Shown: positions 26,234 through 34,680 of the stretch, one piece after another
How the letters are laid out: every line of letters starts with the position of its first letter
How positions within the stretch are numbered: position 1 is the first letter of the stretch
Origin: JAQIBY01 sp963676165
Lineage (GTDB): Bacteria; Bacteroidota; Bacteroidia; Bacteroidales; ML635J-15
Assembly: GCA_963676165.1 (NCBI GenBank)
Contig: OY781043.1
Span: forward strand, 1,054,001-1,118,000
Direction: 5' to 3'
DNA length: 64,000 nt
Position numbers and translations under genes: made by a program
The notes under the pieces: model-generated
What the model was told of the DNA's origin: nothing
What the model saw: only the letters and a program-made list of their open reading frames with translations
Databases searched by the model: none

Positions 26234-27007
26234 TTAGAGCGAAATTCGCTTGATGACACTTAGTTCGTGTGTGTATTGTTTAATTTCATTATTGTATATG
26301 CCTGAGTGGTCCATTTTGTCAATGCGTACTTTGCCACTAGCGTGAATGATATGTTCCTGATTTAATATAAGTCCAACATGAACAATCTTCCCCTTGTTAT
26401 TTTGAAAAAATGCCAAATCTCCTGCTTGTGCATCATGTCGAAAGCAAATAGTTTCTCCAAAATCAACTTGTTGTGATGCATCTCTTGGTAAGGAATGCCC
26501 GTGCATTCGGAAAATGATTTGAATAAAGCCTGAGCAATCGATTCCCAAAATTGATTTCCCTCCCCATAAGTATGGGCTGTTTAAAAATTGTTTTGCTGTT
26601 TCAGTAATGTGTGATTTTGGAGTGAGAAAATCGGCAAAATCACTATGCATGAAAGTATATTGTTTGTTTCTTAAGCGAAATCCTCCTTGTAAATCAGGTT
26701 GTGGAATACGGGATCCGGCAACAATCCGCATAATCTGATTTTGTTCATCTTTTAGTTCGCAAAGCACAGGTTGAATTACGTGGAGATCATTCAAGTCAGG
26801 AATGTCCTCTTCTGTTATTGGACCTGCCATTTGTCTGTCTATCCAACCTTCGTAATTGTCTTCGATAGATTTGACCTTAAGCCACTTGCCGTGAGTTTGA
26901 ATGAGCTCGAAATAGTCCCCGAAAACAAGCTGATTGATGAGTTCGCTCCGTTCATTTGCCGCTGAACGCATAGGGATTAAACTGACAGTTGTCACACCTG
27001 ATTTCAT
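26234..27007 (-). CDS. NlpC/P60 (C40) cell-wall hydrolase with SH3 domain
   Basis: 257 residues. Residues about 5-62 form an SH3-like domain (FGDYFELIQTHGKWLKVKSIEDNYEGWID), a second SH3-like part follows, and residues about 132-235 form the NlpC/P60 domain with catalytic Cys158 (GIDCSGFIQ), His210 (IVHVGLIL) and His222 (IIHASG). Such enzymes cut the gamma-D-Glu-diaminopimelate bond of peptidoglycan peptides. There is no visible signal peptide, which would fit a role in recycling of imported peptides; an upstream alternative start is not supported. Two GAATTTTTGCTTC copies lie just upstream (27013, 27046). Confidence 0.88.
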   Translation of the reverse strand: MKSGVTTVSLIPMRSAANERSELINQLVFGDYFELIQTHGKWLKVKSIEDNYEGWIDRQMAGPITEEDIPDLNDLHVIQPVLCELKDEQNQIMRIVAGSRIPQPDLQGGFRLRNKQYTFMHSDFADFLTPKSHITETAKQFLNSPYLWGGKSILGIDCSGFIQIIFRMHGHSLPRDASQQVDFGETICFRHDAQAGDLAFFQNNKGKIVHVGLILNQEHIIHASGKVRIDKMDHSGIYNNEIKQYTHELSVIKRISL

Positions 27008-27193
27008 ATCGTGAATTTTTGCTTCCCGACTGCTTCAAAAACATAGAATTTTTGCTTCGGGCTTTCTATTAAAATTTGTTTCTTTGTTTCAATTCAAAAA
27101 TATATATTTATACGTTGATTTAAACGTTTTTTTATTAACATGCTTTTGTTAACCAAATGGGCATGGATTAAGTATAGAATGAAAGGATAAAAA

Positions 27194-29335
27194 ATGAATT
27201 TTCGCAAGGGAGCTCTCAAATTTTACATCTTTACTCTGTTTGTTCTAGTTTACGGATTAATCGTGATTTTATATCCGAAAGAACGCAAGTTTGAATATGA
27301 ATTCAAAGAGGGTGCCCCGTGGATGCATGAAGATTTAATTGCAGAATATGATTTCCCAATCTTGAAATCGGATGCTCAAATTCAATCTGAAAAAGACAGC
27401 ATCATTAAGGCATTTATTCCTTTTTATATTTTGGATACTACTGCGGAAGATGCCTCGATTGAAGCTTTTCGTAAAGATTTTAATTCTCAATGGAAAGCCT
27501 TTTGGAAGAAACACAACATTAATCCTGTTGGCTTTAGCTTGTCTGTAAGTGCTGAGCCGACTATGGTGAAGGACAGTTTGAGGAATTATTTCATTTATGA
27601 GATTGAGAAATGTTACGATTCTGGGATTATTAACCTGCCTGATAGTATGTTAGCAGCACAATCAAAAATACAAATTTTGGATGGTGCAATTGCTGAAGAA
27701 TTCAGTGCATCTGCATTTTTTCAGTTGAAAAATATCGATTCAAAAATTCAACAATCAATTCAAATAGAGATCGTAGATAAGCCTAAACATGATGCTTTGC
27801 TTCAGGAGTTTATTGCTTCGGTATCGGTGAGCTCGACAGTAAAACCAAATTTTGTTTACGATCAAAAAACCAACGACCAGTTGCTTAATGAAAAAATCGA
27901 AGATGTTTCTTTAAGTGCAGGTTTAGTACAAAGGGGTGAGTTGATTATTCAGCAAGGTGGTATTGTTGATGAACATAGCTTTGTTGTGCTCAATAGTTTG
28001 AAGAAAGAGTACGAAAGCAATGCCAGTGTCACAGACAAAGGGTTTTTAATTCTTGGTATCGGATTGTTGTATCTGGCAACAGCACTTTCATTGTTCATGT
28101 TCTTGCTTAATTTTAAGCCTAAGATTTTGCATTCTGCTCGTCGAATTACCTTTGTGCTTTTGCAAGTCATTCTTTTTACCGGGCTTGCAATGCTCATTTC
28201 TCGAAATACAAACATCAGTATATATGTCATTCCATTTGTCATTGTGCCTATGATGGTGCAAACATTTTTTGATGATAGAACCGCTTTGTTTGTTCACATT
28301 ATTATCATTATGATGGTAGGCTTTGTTGCTCCGAATGGATTTGAATTTGTATTTATTCAAATGATCGCTGGAATTGTGGCTGTCTTTAGTCTTACTAATA
28401 TTCAGCAGCGAAAGCGTATGTTTGTAACAGCCTTTTATGTGTTATTGACATATGCAGTGCTTTTCTTTTCTATGCACATGTTGTATAGTGGAGGTTTGCC
28501 GAGTATTGAATGGATAGATTTTGCATGGTTTGGTGGAAGTGCTTTGCTAATTTTGTTTACTATTCCACTTATTTGGGTGTATGAAAAACTCTTTGGTTTT
28601 GTGTCAGATGCTACTTTAATGGAGTTGACAGATACCAATCATCCTTTGTTGCGACAGCTGGCAGAAAGTGCACCAGGAACTTTCCAGCATTCCATGCAGG
28701 TAGCAAATCTTGCTGAAGCGGTTGGTCGTGTTATTGGTGGAAATCCTTTGCTTATTCGGACAGGTGCGCTTTATCATGATATTGGGAAATCTGCAAAACC
28801 TGAGTATTTTGTGGAAAATCAATCCGGATTTAATCCTCATGAAAAACTTGAATTTGATGAGTCAGCACAAATCATCGTTTCTCATGTTACTCGAGGAGTT
28901 GAAATGGCAAAAAAAGCGAAGCTCCCCGAATCTGTTATTGATTTTATTCGTACTCACCATGGCGTTGGTAAGGCTCAGTTTTTTTATCGCTCATTTAAAA
29001 ATAAATATCCTGATCGGGAAATTGATGAAAAGAAATTTTCTTATCCGGGACCATCTCCTCGAAATATTGAAAATGCAATCCTTATGATGGCAGACTCCAT
29101 TGAAGCTGCTACCCGTACATTGAAAGTGTACAATAAGGAAAGTATTTATGGTATGGTGAGCCAAATTATTGATTCTCAGTTGCAAGCTGGTCAATTTGAT
29201 CATGTTGATATTACGCTGAGAAAAATCAGTAAGGCAAAAGATGTCTTTACTGAAAAGCTTTTAAGCATTTACCATACACGAATTGAGTATCCCGAGTTGA
29301 AAAAAGACGATACGAACAAGGAGAAAGGGCAATAA
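27194..29335 (+). CDS. 7TM-HD family c-di-AMP phosphodiesterase (PgpH type)
   Basis: 713 residues. One N-terminal membrane helix (FYIFTLFVLVYGLIVILY), an extracytoplasmic 7TMR-HDED domain to about 280, seven membrane helices at about 285-475, and a cytosolic HD domain with TFQHSMQVANLAEAVG and GALYHDIGKSAKPEYF (metal-binding His and His-Asp). Hydrolyses cyclic di-AMP in characterised relatives. A further metal motif is HHGVGKAQFFY near residue 595. Alone on the plus strand; the TonB-dependent receptor gene begins 44 bases later. Confidence 0.93.
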   Translation: MNFRKGALKFYIFTLFVLVYGLIVILYPKERKFEYEFKEGAPWMHEDLIAEYDFPILKSDAQIQSEKDSIIKAFIPFYILDTTAEDASIEAFRKDFNSQWKAFWKKHNINPVGFSLSVSAEPTMVKDSLRNYFIYEIEKCYDSGIINLPDSMLAAQSKIQILDGAIAEEFSASAFFQLKNIDSKIQQSIQIEIVDKPKHDALLQEFIASVSVSSTVKPNFVYDQKTNDQLLNEKIEDVSLSAGLVQRGELIIQQGGIVDEHSFVVLNSLKKEYESNASVTDKGFLILGIGLLYLATALSLFMFLLNFKPKILHSARRITFVLLQVILFTGLAMLISRNTNISIYVIPFVIVPMMVQTFFDDRTALFVHIIIIMMVGFVAPNGFEFVFIQMIAGIVAVFSLTNIQQRKRMFVTAFYVLLTYAVLFFSMHMLYSGGLPSIEWIDFAWFGGSALLILFTIPLIWVYEKLFGFVSDATLMELTDTNHPLLRQLAESAPGTFQHSMQVANLAEAVGRVIGGNPLLIRTGALYHDIGKSAKPEYFVENQSGFNPHEKLEFDESAQIIVSHVTRGVEMAKKAKLPESVIDFIRTHHGVGKAQFFYRSFKNKYPDREIDEKKFSYPGPSPRNIENAILMMADSIEAATRTLKVYNKESIYGMVSQIIDSQLQAGQFDHVDITLRKISKAKDVFTEKLLSIYHTRIEYPELKKDDTNKEKGQ

Positions 29336-29379
29336 AATTCCCATATTTGTGTTTCTTTTTTGAAAGAATTTTCCTGACT

Positions 29380-31815
29380 ATGCGACATGCTCTTATTTGG
29401 TTGATATTATTTCTTGGTTTTACGGGTCTTAGTGAAGCCCAGCAAACCGTGCGAGTACATGGTTTTGTAACAAACGACGAAAATGAGCCTTTGGCATTTG
29501 TCAATGTGATTTTAAGTAACCAAAACAAAGGAACAACAACAGATATTGATGGAAAGTACGATTTTAAAGTACAAGTCAAGGATAGTTTACATCTTGAGTT
29601 TTCTTCTGTTGGACATAAAAAGAACTATCAACACCTTTTTGTAGGTGCGAGAAAAGATATCCGTTTGGATGTGAAATTGCATCAATCTGTTGAAATTCTT
29701 GGTCCCGCTGTGGTTGAGGATAAAATGATTCGTCGATCAGGTTTACAACGTATTGATCCGAAAATTGCCAAGCATGTGGTGTCTTCCATTGGTGTGGAAT
29801 CTTTAATTAAAAGTTTGCCGGGAGCATCGTCCAATAATGAGTTGAGTTCACAATACAATGTGAGGGGAGGGAATTTCGATGAAAATTTGGTCTATGTCAA
29901 TGATGTGTTGATTTATCGCCCCATGCTTATTCGTTCTGGTCAGCAAGAGGGTTTGAGTTTTATCAATTCTGATATGGTGTCGTCATTGGTATTTTCTGCT
30001 GGTGGTTTTGATGCAACTTATGGTGATAAAATGTCTTCGGTTTTAGATATTACATATCGTAAGCCACGTAAAAATGCAGCCTCTTTTTCTGCTTCTTTGC
30101 TTGGAGGAAGCATGCACCTTGAAGGTATATCAAAAAATCACCGTCTTCAGTACTTGTTGGGGGCGCGTTACAAAACAAATCGTTATCTCCTTAAATCGTT
30201 AGACACAGACGGACAATACGATCCGAATTTTTCAGATATTCAAGCTTATGTCAATTATAATATGACAGAAAAGTGGGATGTTTCTTTCTTGGGAAATTAT
30301 GCGCGGAATACCTATCGTTTTTTTCCTGAAACGGGAGAAACTTCGTTCGGAACCTTCAATGAGGCATACAAGCTTACCATCTATTTTGAAGGACAAGAAA
30401 AGGATACTTACGAAACCGGGACAGGTGCAGTAACCTTTACCTATCAAGATTTAGATAGTTTGAATTTGAAGTTCATTTTCTCAGGTTTTACTACCAATGA
30501 AAATGAACGTTTCGATATTTTAGGACAGTATTACTTGAATAGCTTAGAAACCAATCCCGGAGAAGAGGATTATGGGGATAGTGTTACCAATGTTGGTGTT
30601 GGTACTTTTCTAAATCATGCAAACAACCGACTCACAGCAAATGTGTTAAACTTTAATCATATCGGGAGAAAAGATTTCAGAAATCAGAAGCTTAAATGGG
30701 GTGGAAAATTTCAGGTTGAATCCATCGATTATATTTTGAGTGAGTGGAATATGGTTGATTCTGCCGGTTATTCACTGCCATACAGCGATGAGCAGGTGAT
30801 GTTGTATTACACAGACACTTCCAATTTGGATATTTTTCCCTACCGTTCGGAGTTGTATGCACAGCATGAAGTGATTTTTGAACGTGATAGTTTTGATCTG
30901 AGTTTAGTAACTGGTGTTCGTGGAAACTACTGGTCCTTCAATAATCAATTTTTAGTTTCACCACGTCTTTCTTTGGCCTATGACCCGAAATCACGTCGTG
31001 ATATGATTTTCCGCTTGTCCGGAGGTGTATATCATCAGCCGCCATTTTTTAAAGAAATGATACGTCGTGATGGTTCCATCAATGAAGACATCAAAGCTCA
31101 ATCCTCAGCTCAGGTTGTGTTGGGTGGCGATTATGTGTTCGAAGCATGGGACAGACCATTTAAACTCATGTCTGAAGTGTATTACAAATATTTGTGGAAT
31201 ATTATTCCATACGACATTGAGAATGTTCGTATCCGATATTATGGTGAAAATATAGCTATCGGTTATGCTGTTGGTTTTGATTTGAAAGTGAATGGTCAAT
31301 TTGTCAAAGGGACAGAGTCGTGGGTGTCACTGTCCATTATGCAAACCAGAGAAGATATTGAAGGCGATTCGTATGTGGATAAAGATGGTGTTACTGTTTA
31401 TCCCGGATATTTACGTCGTCCTACTGACCAAAGAGTTAATGTCAATATCTTTTTCCAAGATTATTTGCCTGGAAACGATAGTTGGAAAGCCCATTTGAAT
31501 TTGGTCTATGGCTCCTCACTTCCTTTTGGACCTCCAAATTCAGAGCGCTACATGGCAACTGGTAATATTCCTGCTTATCGTCGTGTTGACTTAGGAATAT
31601 CAAAACAAATTATCACTTCAAAAACTGAGTTCTCGGAAAAGAGTCCGTTTCGGTTTATCGATGATTTCTGGATTTCCCTGGAAGCCTTTAATTTGCTTGA
31701 TATCCGAAATACAATTTCACATATTTGGGTGTCTGATATTTATGGCAGACAATATGGTGTGCCGAATTATTTAACAGGACAACGTATAAATTTGAAATTG
31801 TATATGGCATTTTAA
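29380..31815 (+). CDS. TonB-dependent receptor with carboxypeptidase-regulatory-like domain
   Basis: 811 residues from ATG 29380 (MRHALIWLILFLGFTGLSEAQ, a signal peptide); the frame extends upstream to 29347 but those residues are not signal-like. Residues about 25-105 are the CarboxypepD_reg-like domain (VHGFVTNDENEPLAFVNVIL...G TTTDIDGKYDF). The plug follows (SLIKSLPGASSNNELSSQYN, then VRGGNFDENLVYVNDVLIYRP), then a 22-strand barrel to the C-terminal aromatic LKLYMAF. Takes up or senses a large substrate at the outer membrane with TonB energy; the substrate is unknown and no SusD partner is adjacent. Confidence 0.92.
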   Translation: MRHALIWLILFLGFTGLSEAQQTVRVHGFVTNDENEPLAFVNVILSNQNKGTTTDIDGKYDFKVQVKDSLHLEFSSVGHKKNYQHLFVGARKDIRLDVKLHQSVEILGPAVVEDKMIRRSGLQRIDPKIAKHVVSSIGVESLIKSLPGASSNNELSSQYNVRGGNFDENLVYVNDVLIYRPMLIRSGQQEGLSFINSDMVSSLVFSAGGFDATYGDKMSSVLDITYRKPRKNAASFSASLLGGSMHLEGISKNHRLQYLLGARYKTNRYLLKSLDTDGQYDPNFSDIQAYVNYNMTEKWDVSFLGNYARNTYRFFPETGETSFGTFNEAYKLTIYFEGQEKDTYETGTGAVTFTYQDLDSLNLKFIFSGFTTNENERFDILGQYYLNSLETNPGEEDYGDSVTNVGVGTFLNHANNRLTANVLNFNHIGRKDFRNQKLKWGGKFQVESIDYILSEWNMVDSAGYSLPYSDEQVMLYYTDTSNLDIFPYRSELYAQHEVIFERDSFDLSLVTGVRGNYWSFNNQFLVSPRLSLAYDPKSRRDMIFRLSGGVYHQPPFFKEMIRRDGSINEDIKAQSSAQVVLGGDYVFEAWDRPFKLMSEVYYKYLWNIIPYDIENVRIRYYGENIAIGYAVGFDLKVNGQFVKGTESWVSLSIMQTREDIEGDSYVDKDGVTVYPGYLRRPTDQRVNVNIFFQDYLPGNDSWKAHLNLVYGSSLPFGPPNSERYMATGNIPAYRRVDLGISKQIITSKTEFSEKSPFRFIDDFWISLEAFNLLDIRNTISHIWVSDIYGRQYGVPNYLTGQRINLKLYMAF

Positions 31816-31953
31816 AACCCTGCGTTTGACATTTGACAATCCTTAATTAACATGACGTTTTATTGCATAAATTTCATTATTAAGTGCAAATTTGTTCTGT
31901 GATTTTATATCTTTACAGAGATTAACCATTTTATCAATTAAAAAACTTAAATT

Positions 31954-32520
31954 ATGATTTACTTCTGGTTCATTTGGGCATTTATTATTGCTGTTATTTT
32001 GCTTGTGGGTATTGTTCTTTACAATCAGATTATTCGTTCTGAAAATCAAATTGATAAAGCCTTTGGAAGCATAGATGTGATGTTGAAAAAACGCTATGAT
32101 TTGATTCCAAATCTTGTGGAAACGGTAAAAGCTTATATGACACATGAGGCCGATGTGCTTTTGGAAGTAACTCGTTTACGTGCTGGTGCTGAGAAGGCAG
32201 ATACCATCAATGAAAAAGTGCAGCAGTACAATCAAATTGAAAAGCGTGTCAAAGACATTATGTTTAATGTGGAGAATTATCCGAATTTGAAAGCTTCACA
32301 GAACTTTTTGTCTTTGCAGGCATCATGGAATGTGGTGGAAGAGGATATTTCTGCAACTCGCCGGTATTACAATAGTGCGGTTACTGCGTATAACGATAAA
32401 ATTGAAACGTTCCCTGGTTTACTTGTTGCACGAATGTTCGGAAAGAAAGAAGCTGAAGTGTTTGTTATCCCTGAAGCTGAACGCAAAAATATTAGTGCAA
32501 AAGATCTTTTTGCTTCATAA
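31954..32520 (+). CDS. LemA family protein
   Basis: 188 residues. An N-terminal membrane anchor (IYFWFIWAFIIAVILLVGIVLYNQ) is followed by the LemA helical bundle: NQIDKAFGSIDVMLKKRYDLIPNLVETVKAYM, EVTRLRAGA, YPNLKASQNFLSLQASW and the closing FPGLLVARMFGKKEAEVFV. Function is unclear in the family; in this lineage it is commonly followed by DUF3137 genes, as here. First gene of a three-gene operon. Confidence 0.93.
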   Translation: MIYFWFIWAFIIAVILLVGIVLYNQIIRSENQIDKAFGSIDVMLKKRYDLIPNLVETVKAYMTHEADVLLEVTRLRAGAEKADTINEKVQQYNQIEKRVKDIMFNVENYPNLKASQNFLSLQASWNVVEEDISATRRYYNSAVTAYNDKIETFPGLLVARMFGKKEAEVFVIPEAERKNISAKDLFAS

Positions 32521-32537
32521 TCTGAACTCAATTTCAA

Positions 32538-33545
32538 ATGGTAAGTAAACTTTCCAATGAAGAAAAGCAATTTAAGGAGTATTATCACGAGTCTTTAAAT
32601 CCTGAAATAGAAATCCTTGATGGATGGTATAACGACTTTCAAGAAAAGACAAGTAAGAAAAAGTCGAGGTACATTATATTGGCAGCTTTATGTTTGCTAA
32701 TTACGATTTCTGCTATTTTTATTATTGCGCCTATAAATCCTGAAGCTGCTTTTGGTATTGGGTTTACAAGCTTTATTGTCTCAAGTGTTTTTTTCTATTT
32801 AATAAAGTCAATCCAAATTGAGTATGATAAATTGCTTAAAAAGATCCGATTCTACTATAAAAAGAACGTAATTGGAAAGTATTGTTTGTCGCATTTTAAG
32901 GACTTTGCATATTTACCTCATCAGCATGTTGGACGACAAAAAATGTCTGCGAGCCAGTTGTTTAATGGGTTAATCTTTATAAAAGGAGGAGAGGATTTCT
33001 TTCGATTCCATTTTGGAGATGTAATGATACAGTTTTCAGAGGTTAAGGTGACTTACAATAGAGAGTTAGATGGGTACACAGAGTTTTTTGTTTCAGTTGA
33101 GTTTAATAAGCCGTTCAAATGTCAAACTTTGATTCTCCCTGAGTCAAGTTTTAAAGTGAAAAATGTAATTGATTCCAGTAGTATTTTGTTTGGGTATCGC
33201 GATGCCACACGACATATGGAACTGGTTAATCTGGAGTGTTCTGATTTTGAGGATGAGTTTATCGTGTACAGTGAAAGCCAAATTGAAGCTCGTTATATCT
33301 TAAGTCCATCGCTTATGCAGAAACTTGTAGATTACAAAAGGGAAAAACATTGGAAGCCATACATGTCTTTTTATGATAATCGCTTGTATATGCGTTTTGA
33401 TGCCGGGCATAATTTCTTTGAAGCTCAGTATGATGAAGGTACGTTTGGGAAATTTGAGAATGTCAAAGAAGATTTGAAAATTATTCAGGATATTGTTGGT
33501 ATTATTGATGCTCTTAATTTAGATCAAAAAGTATGGAAAGTTTAA
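32538..33545 (+). CDS. DUF3137 membrane protein (first copy)
   Basis: 335 residues. Two membrane helices near residues 45-95 (YIILAALCLLITISAIFII and a second), then a large soluble part with GGEDFFRFHFGDVMIQFSEVKV and FEDEFIVYSESQIEARYILSPSLMQKL, the core of DUF3137. Function unknown. It lies 17 bases after LemA and overlaps the next gene by 13 bases, so the three are cotranscribed. It resembles its neighbour in the same blocks, evidence of an old tandem duplication. Confidence 0.85.
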   Translation: MVSKLSNEEKQFKEYYHESLNPEIEILDGWYNDFQEKTSKKKSRYIILAALCLLITISAIFIIAPINPEAAFGIGFTSFIVSSVFFYLIKSIQIEYDKLLKKIRFYYKKNVIGKYCLSHFKDFAYLPHQHVGRQKMSASQLFNGLIFIKGGEDFFRFHFGDVMIQFSEVKVTYNRELDGYTEFFVSVEFNKPFKCQTLILPESSFKVKNVIDSSSILFGYRDATRHMELVNLECSDFEDEFIVYSESQIEARYILSPSLMQKLVDYKREKHWKPYMSFYDNRLYMRFDAGHNFFEAQYDEGTFGKFENVKEDLKIIQDIVGIIDALNLDQKVWKV

Positions 33546-34519
33546 ATGATTTTTTGAATTCCAAAACCTTTCCTGATTTTTACAAAAAGAGACTTCAGCC
33601 AACTCTTCAGGCACTTGATCGATTTTATTATAAAACAAGAAAATTTAAACTGAATTTATCTTTTATTCTTTATCTAGTGCTTCTAGTTTTAGGAATAGCC
33701 TTAAGTTTTATTTTTAATGAACTGATCCCTTTTGTTGTTATTGCAGTTGTCATGGGGTTTTGGCATTTTTGGGTGTTAGATGGGGCCATAAAATATTATG
33801 AAGATGATGAAGTGAGAAATCCTCGCAGTTTGTTCAAATACAAAGTCATTTATCCTTGCTTGCAGGAATCTTACTCTCGATTTATTTATAAAGCAAACCA
33901 ACGCATGGGAACTGCAACCGTGAATAGAAGTATGTTATCTTCTGTCCCTATTCTCTATGTTGGGGGAGAGGACTTTTTTCGTTTTTATATTGGAGAGATT
34001 ATGCTTCAGTTTTCAGAAATTGCGACAAATAGCTTTCAGAATTTTACTGGAACCACTCATCTTTTCCTAAGTGTTGATTTTCATAAGCACTTTAAAACAC
34101 GTTGTGTGGTAAAACAAGAGCCTATTATGAGGTCTCAAAAAATGCCTAAAAAATATAAAGCCTATATTGGGGAAGATGAATCTCCCCTAAAGTTGGATCT
34201 GATTAAGCTTGAAACAAGCCAGTTTGAAGATGAATTTGTCGTATATGGTGAAGATCAGGTTGAAACACGCTTTATTCTTACCCCTTCATTTATGGAGAAA
34301 ATGGTAAGATTACAAAAAAAGTTATGCAAACGTATTGAATTTAGTTTTGTGAATGATCGTATGTATCTCATTGTATATGATATGTTTGATTTGTTTGAGC
34401 CTGAGGAAGTGCTTGCAAACGATAATATGCAGTTGCTGAAAAATAAATTGAGTGTTATTGGCGATATGACCGATGTGATTAGTGACCTGCAATTGGATGT
34501 TAAACTCTGGAAATCATAG
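33533..34519 (+). CDS. DUF3137 membrane protein (second copy)
   Basis: 328 residues, paralogue of the preceding gene: two membrane helices near residues 40-85 (FILYLVLLVLGIALSFIF), then GGEDFFRFYIGEIMLQFSEIA and FEDEFVVYGEDQVETRFILTPSFMEKM. Overall identity outside these blocks is low. The 13-base overlap with the first copy suggests translational coupling. Function unknown. Confidence 0.85.
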   Translation: MESLNDFLNSKTFPDFYKKRLQPTLQALDRFYYKTRKFKLNLSFILYLVLLVLGIALSFIFNELIPFVVIAVVMGFWHFWVLDGAIKYYEDDEVRNPRSLFKYKVIYPCLQESYSRFIYKANQRMGTATVNRSMLSSVPILYVGGEDFFRFYIGEIMLQFSEIATNSFQNFTGTTHLFLSVDFHKHFKTRCVVKQEPIMRSQKMPKKYKAYIGEDESPLKLDLIKLETSQFEDEFVVYGEDQVETRFILTPSFMEKMVRLQKKLCKRIEFSFVNDRMYLIVYDMFDLFEPEEVLANDNMQLLKNKLSVIGDMTDVISDLQLDVKLWKS

Positions 34520-34680
34520 AGTGTAAAAAGTTATTCCTTCCTTTAAGTTACACGTGAAATTTCTTCCTCTGCATAAAACTGTTCTTTAGATGAGTATCTG
34601 CCTTCTTTATGGCATAAAAATTGCATTTGTCATGTTCGCAACCCTTACTACAATTATTTACAAATAAAACGGAACTCTAT

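Noticed and set aside
27013..27058. GAATTTTTGCTTC repeated 33 bases apart
   Set aside because: Only two short AT-rich copies upstream of the NlpC gene; could be chance and has no other sign of function.
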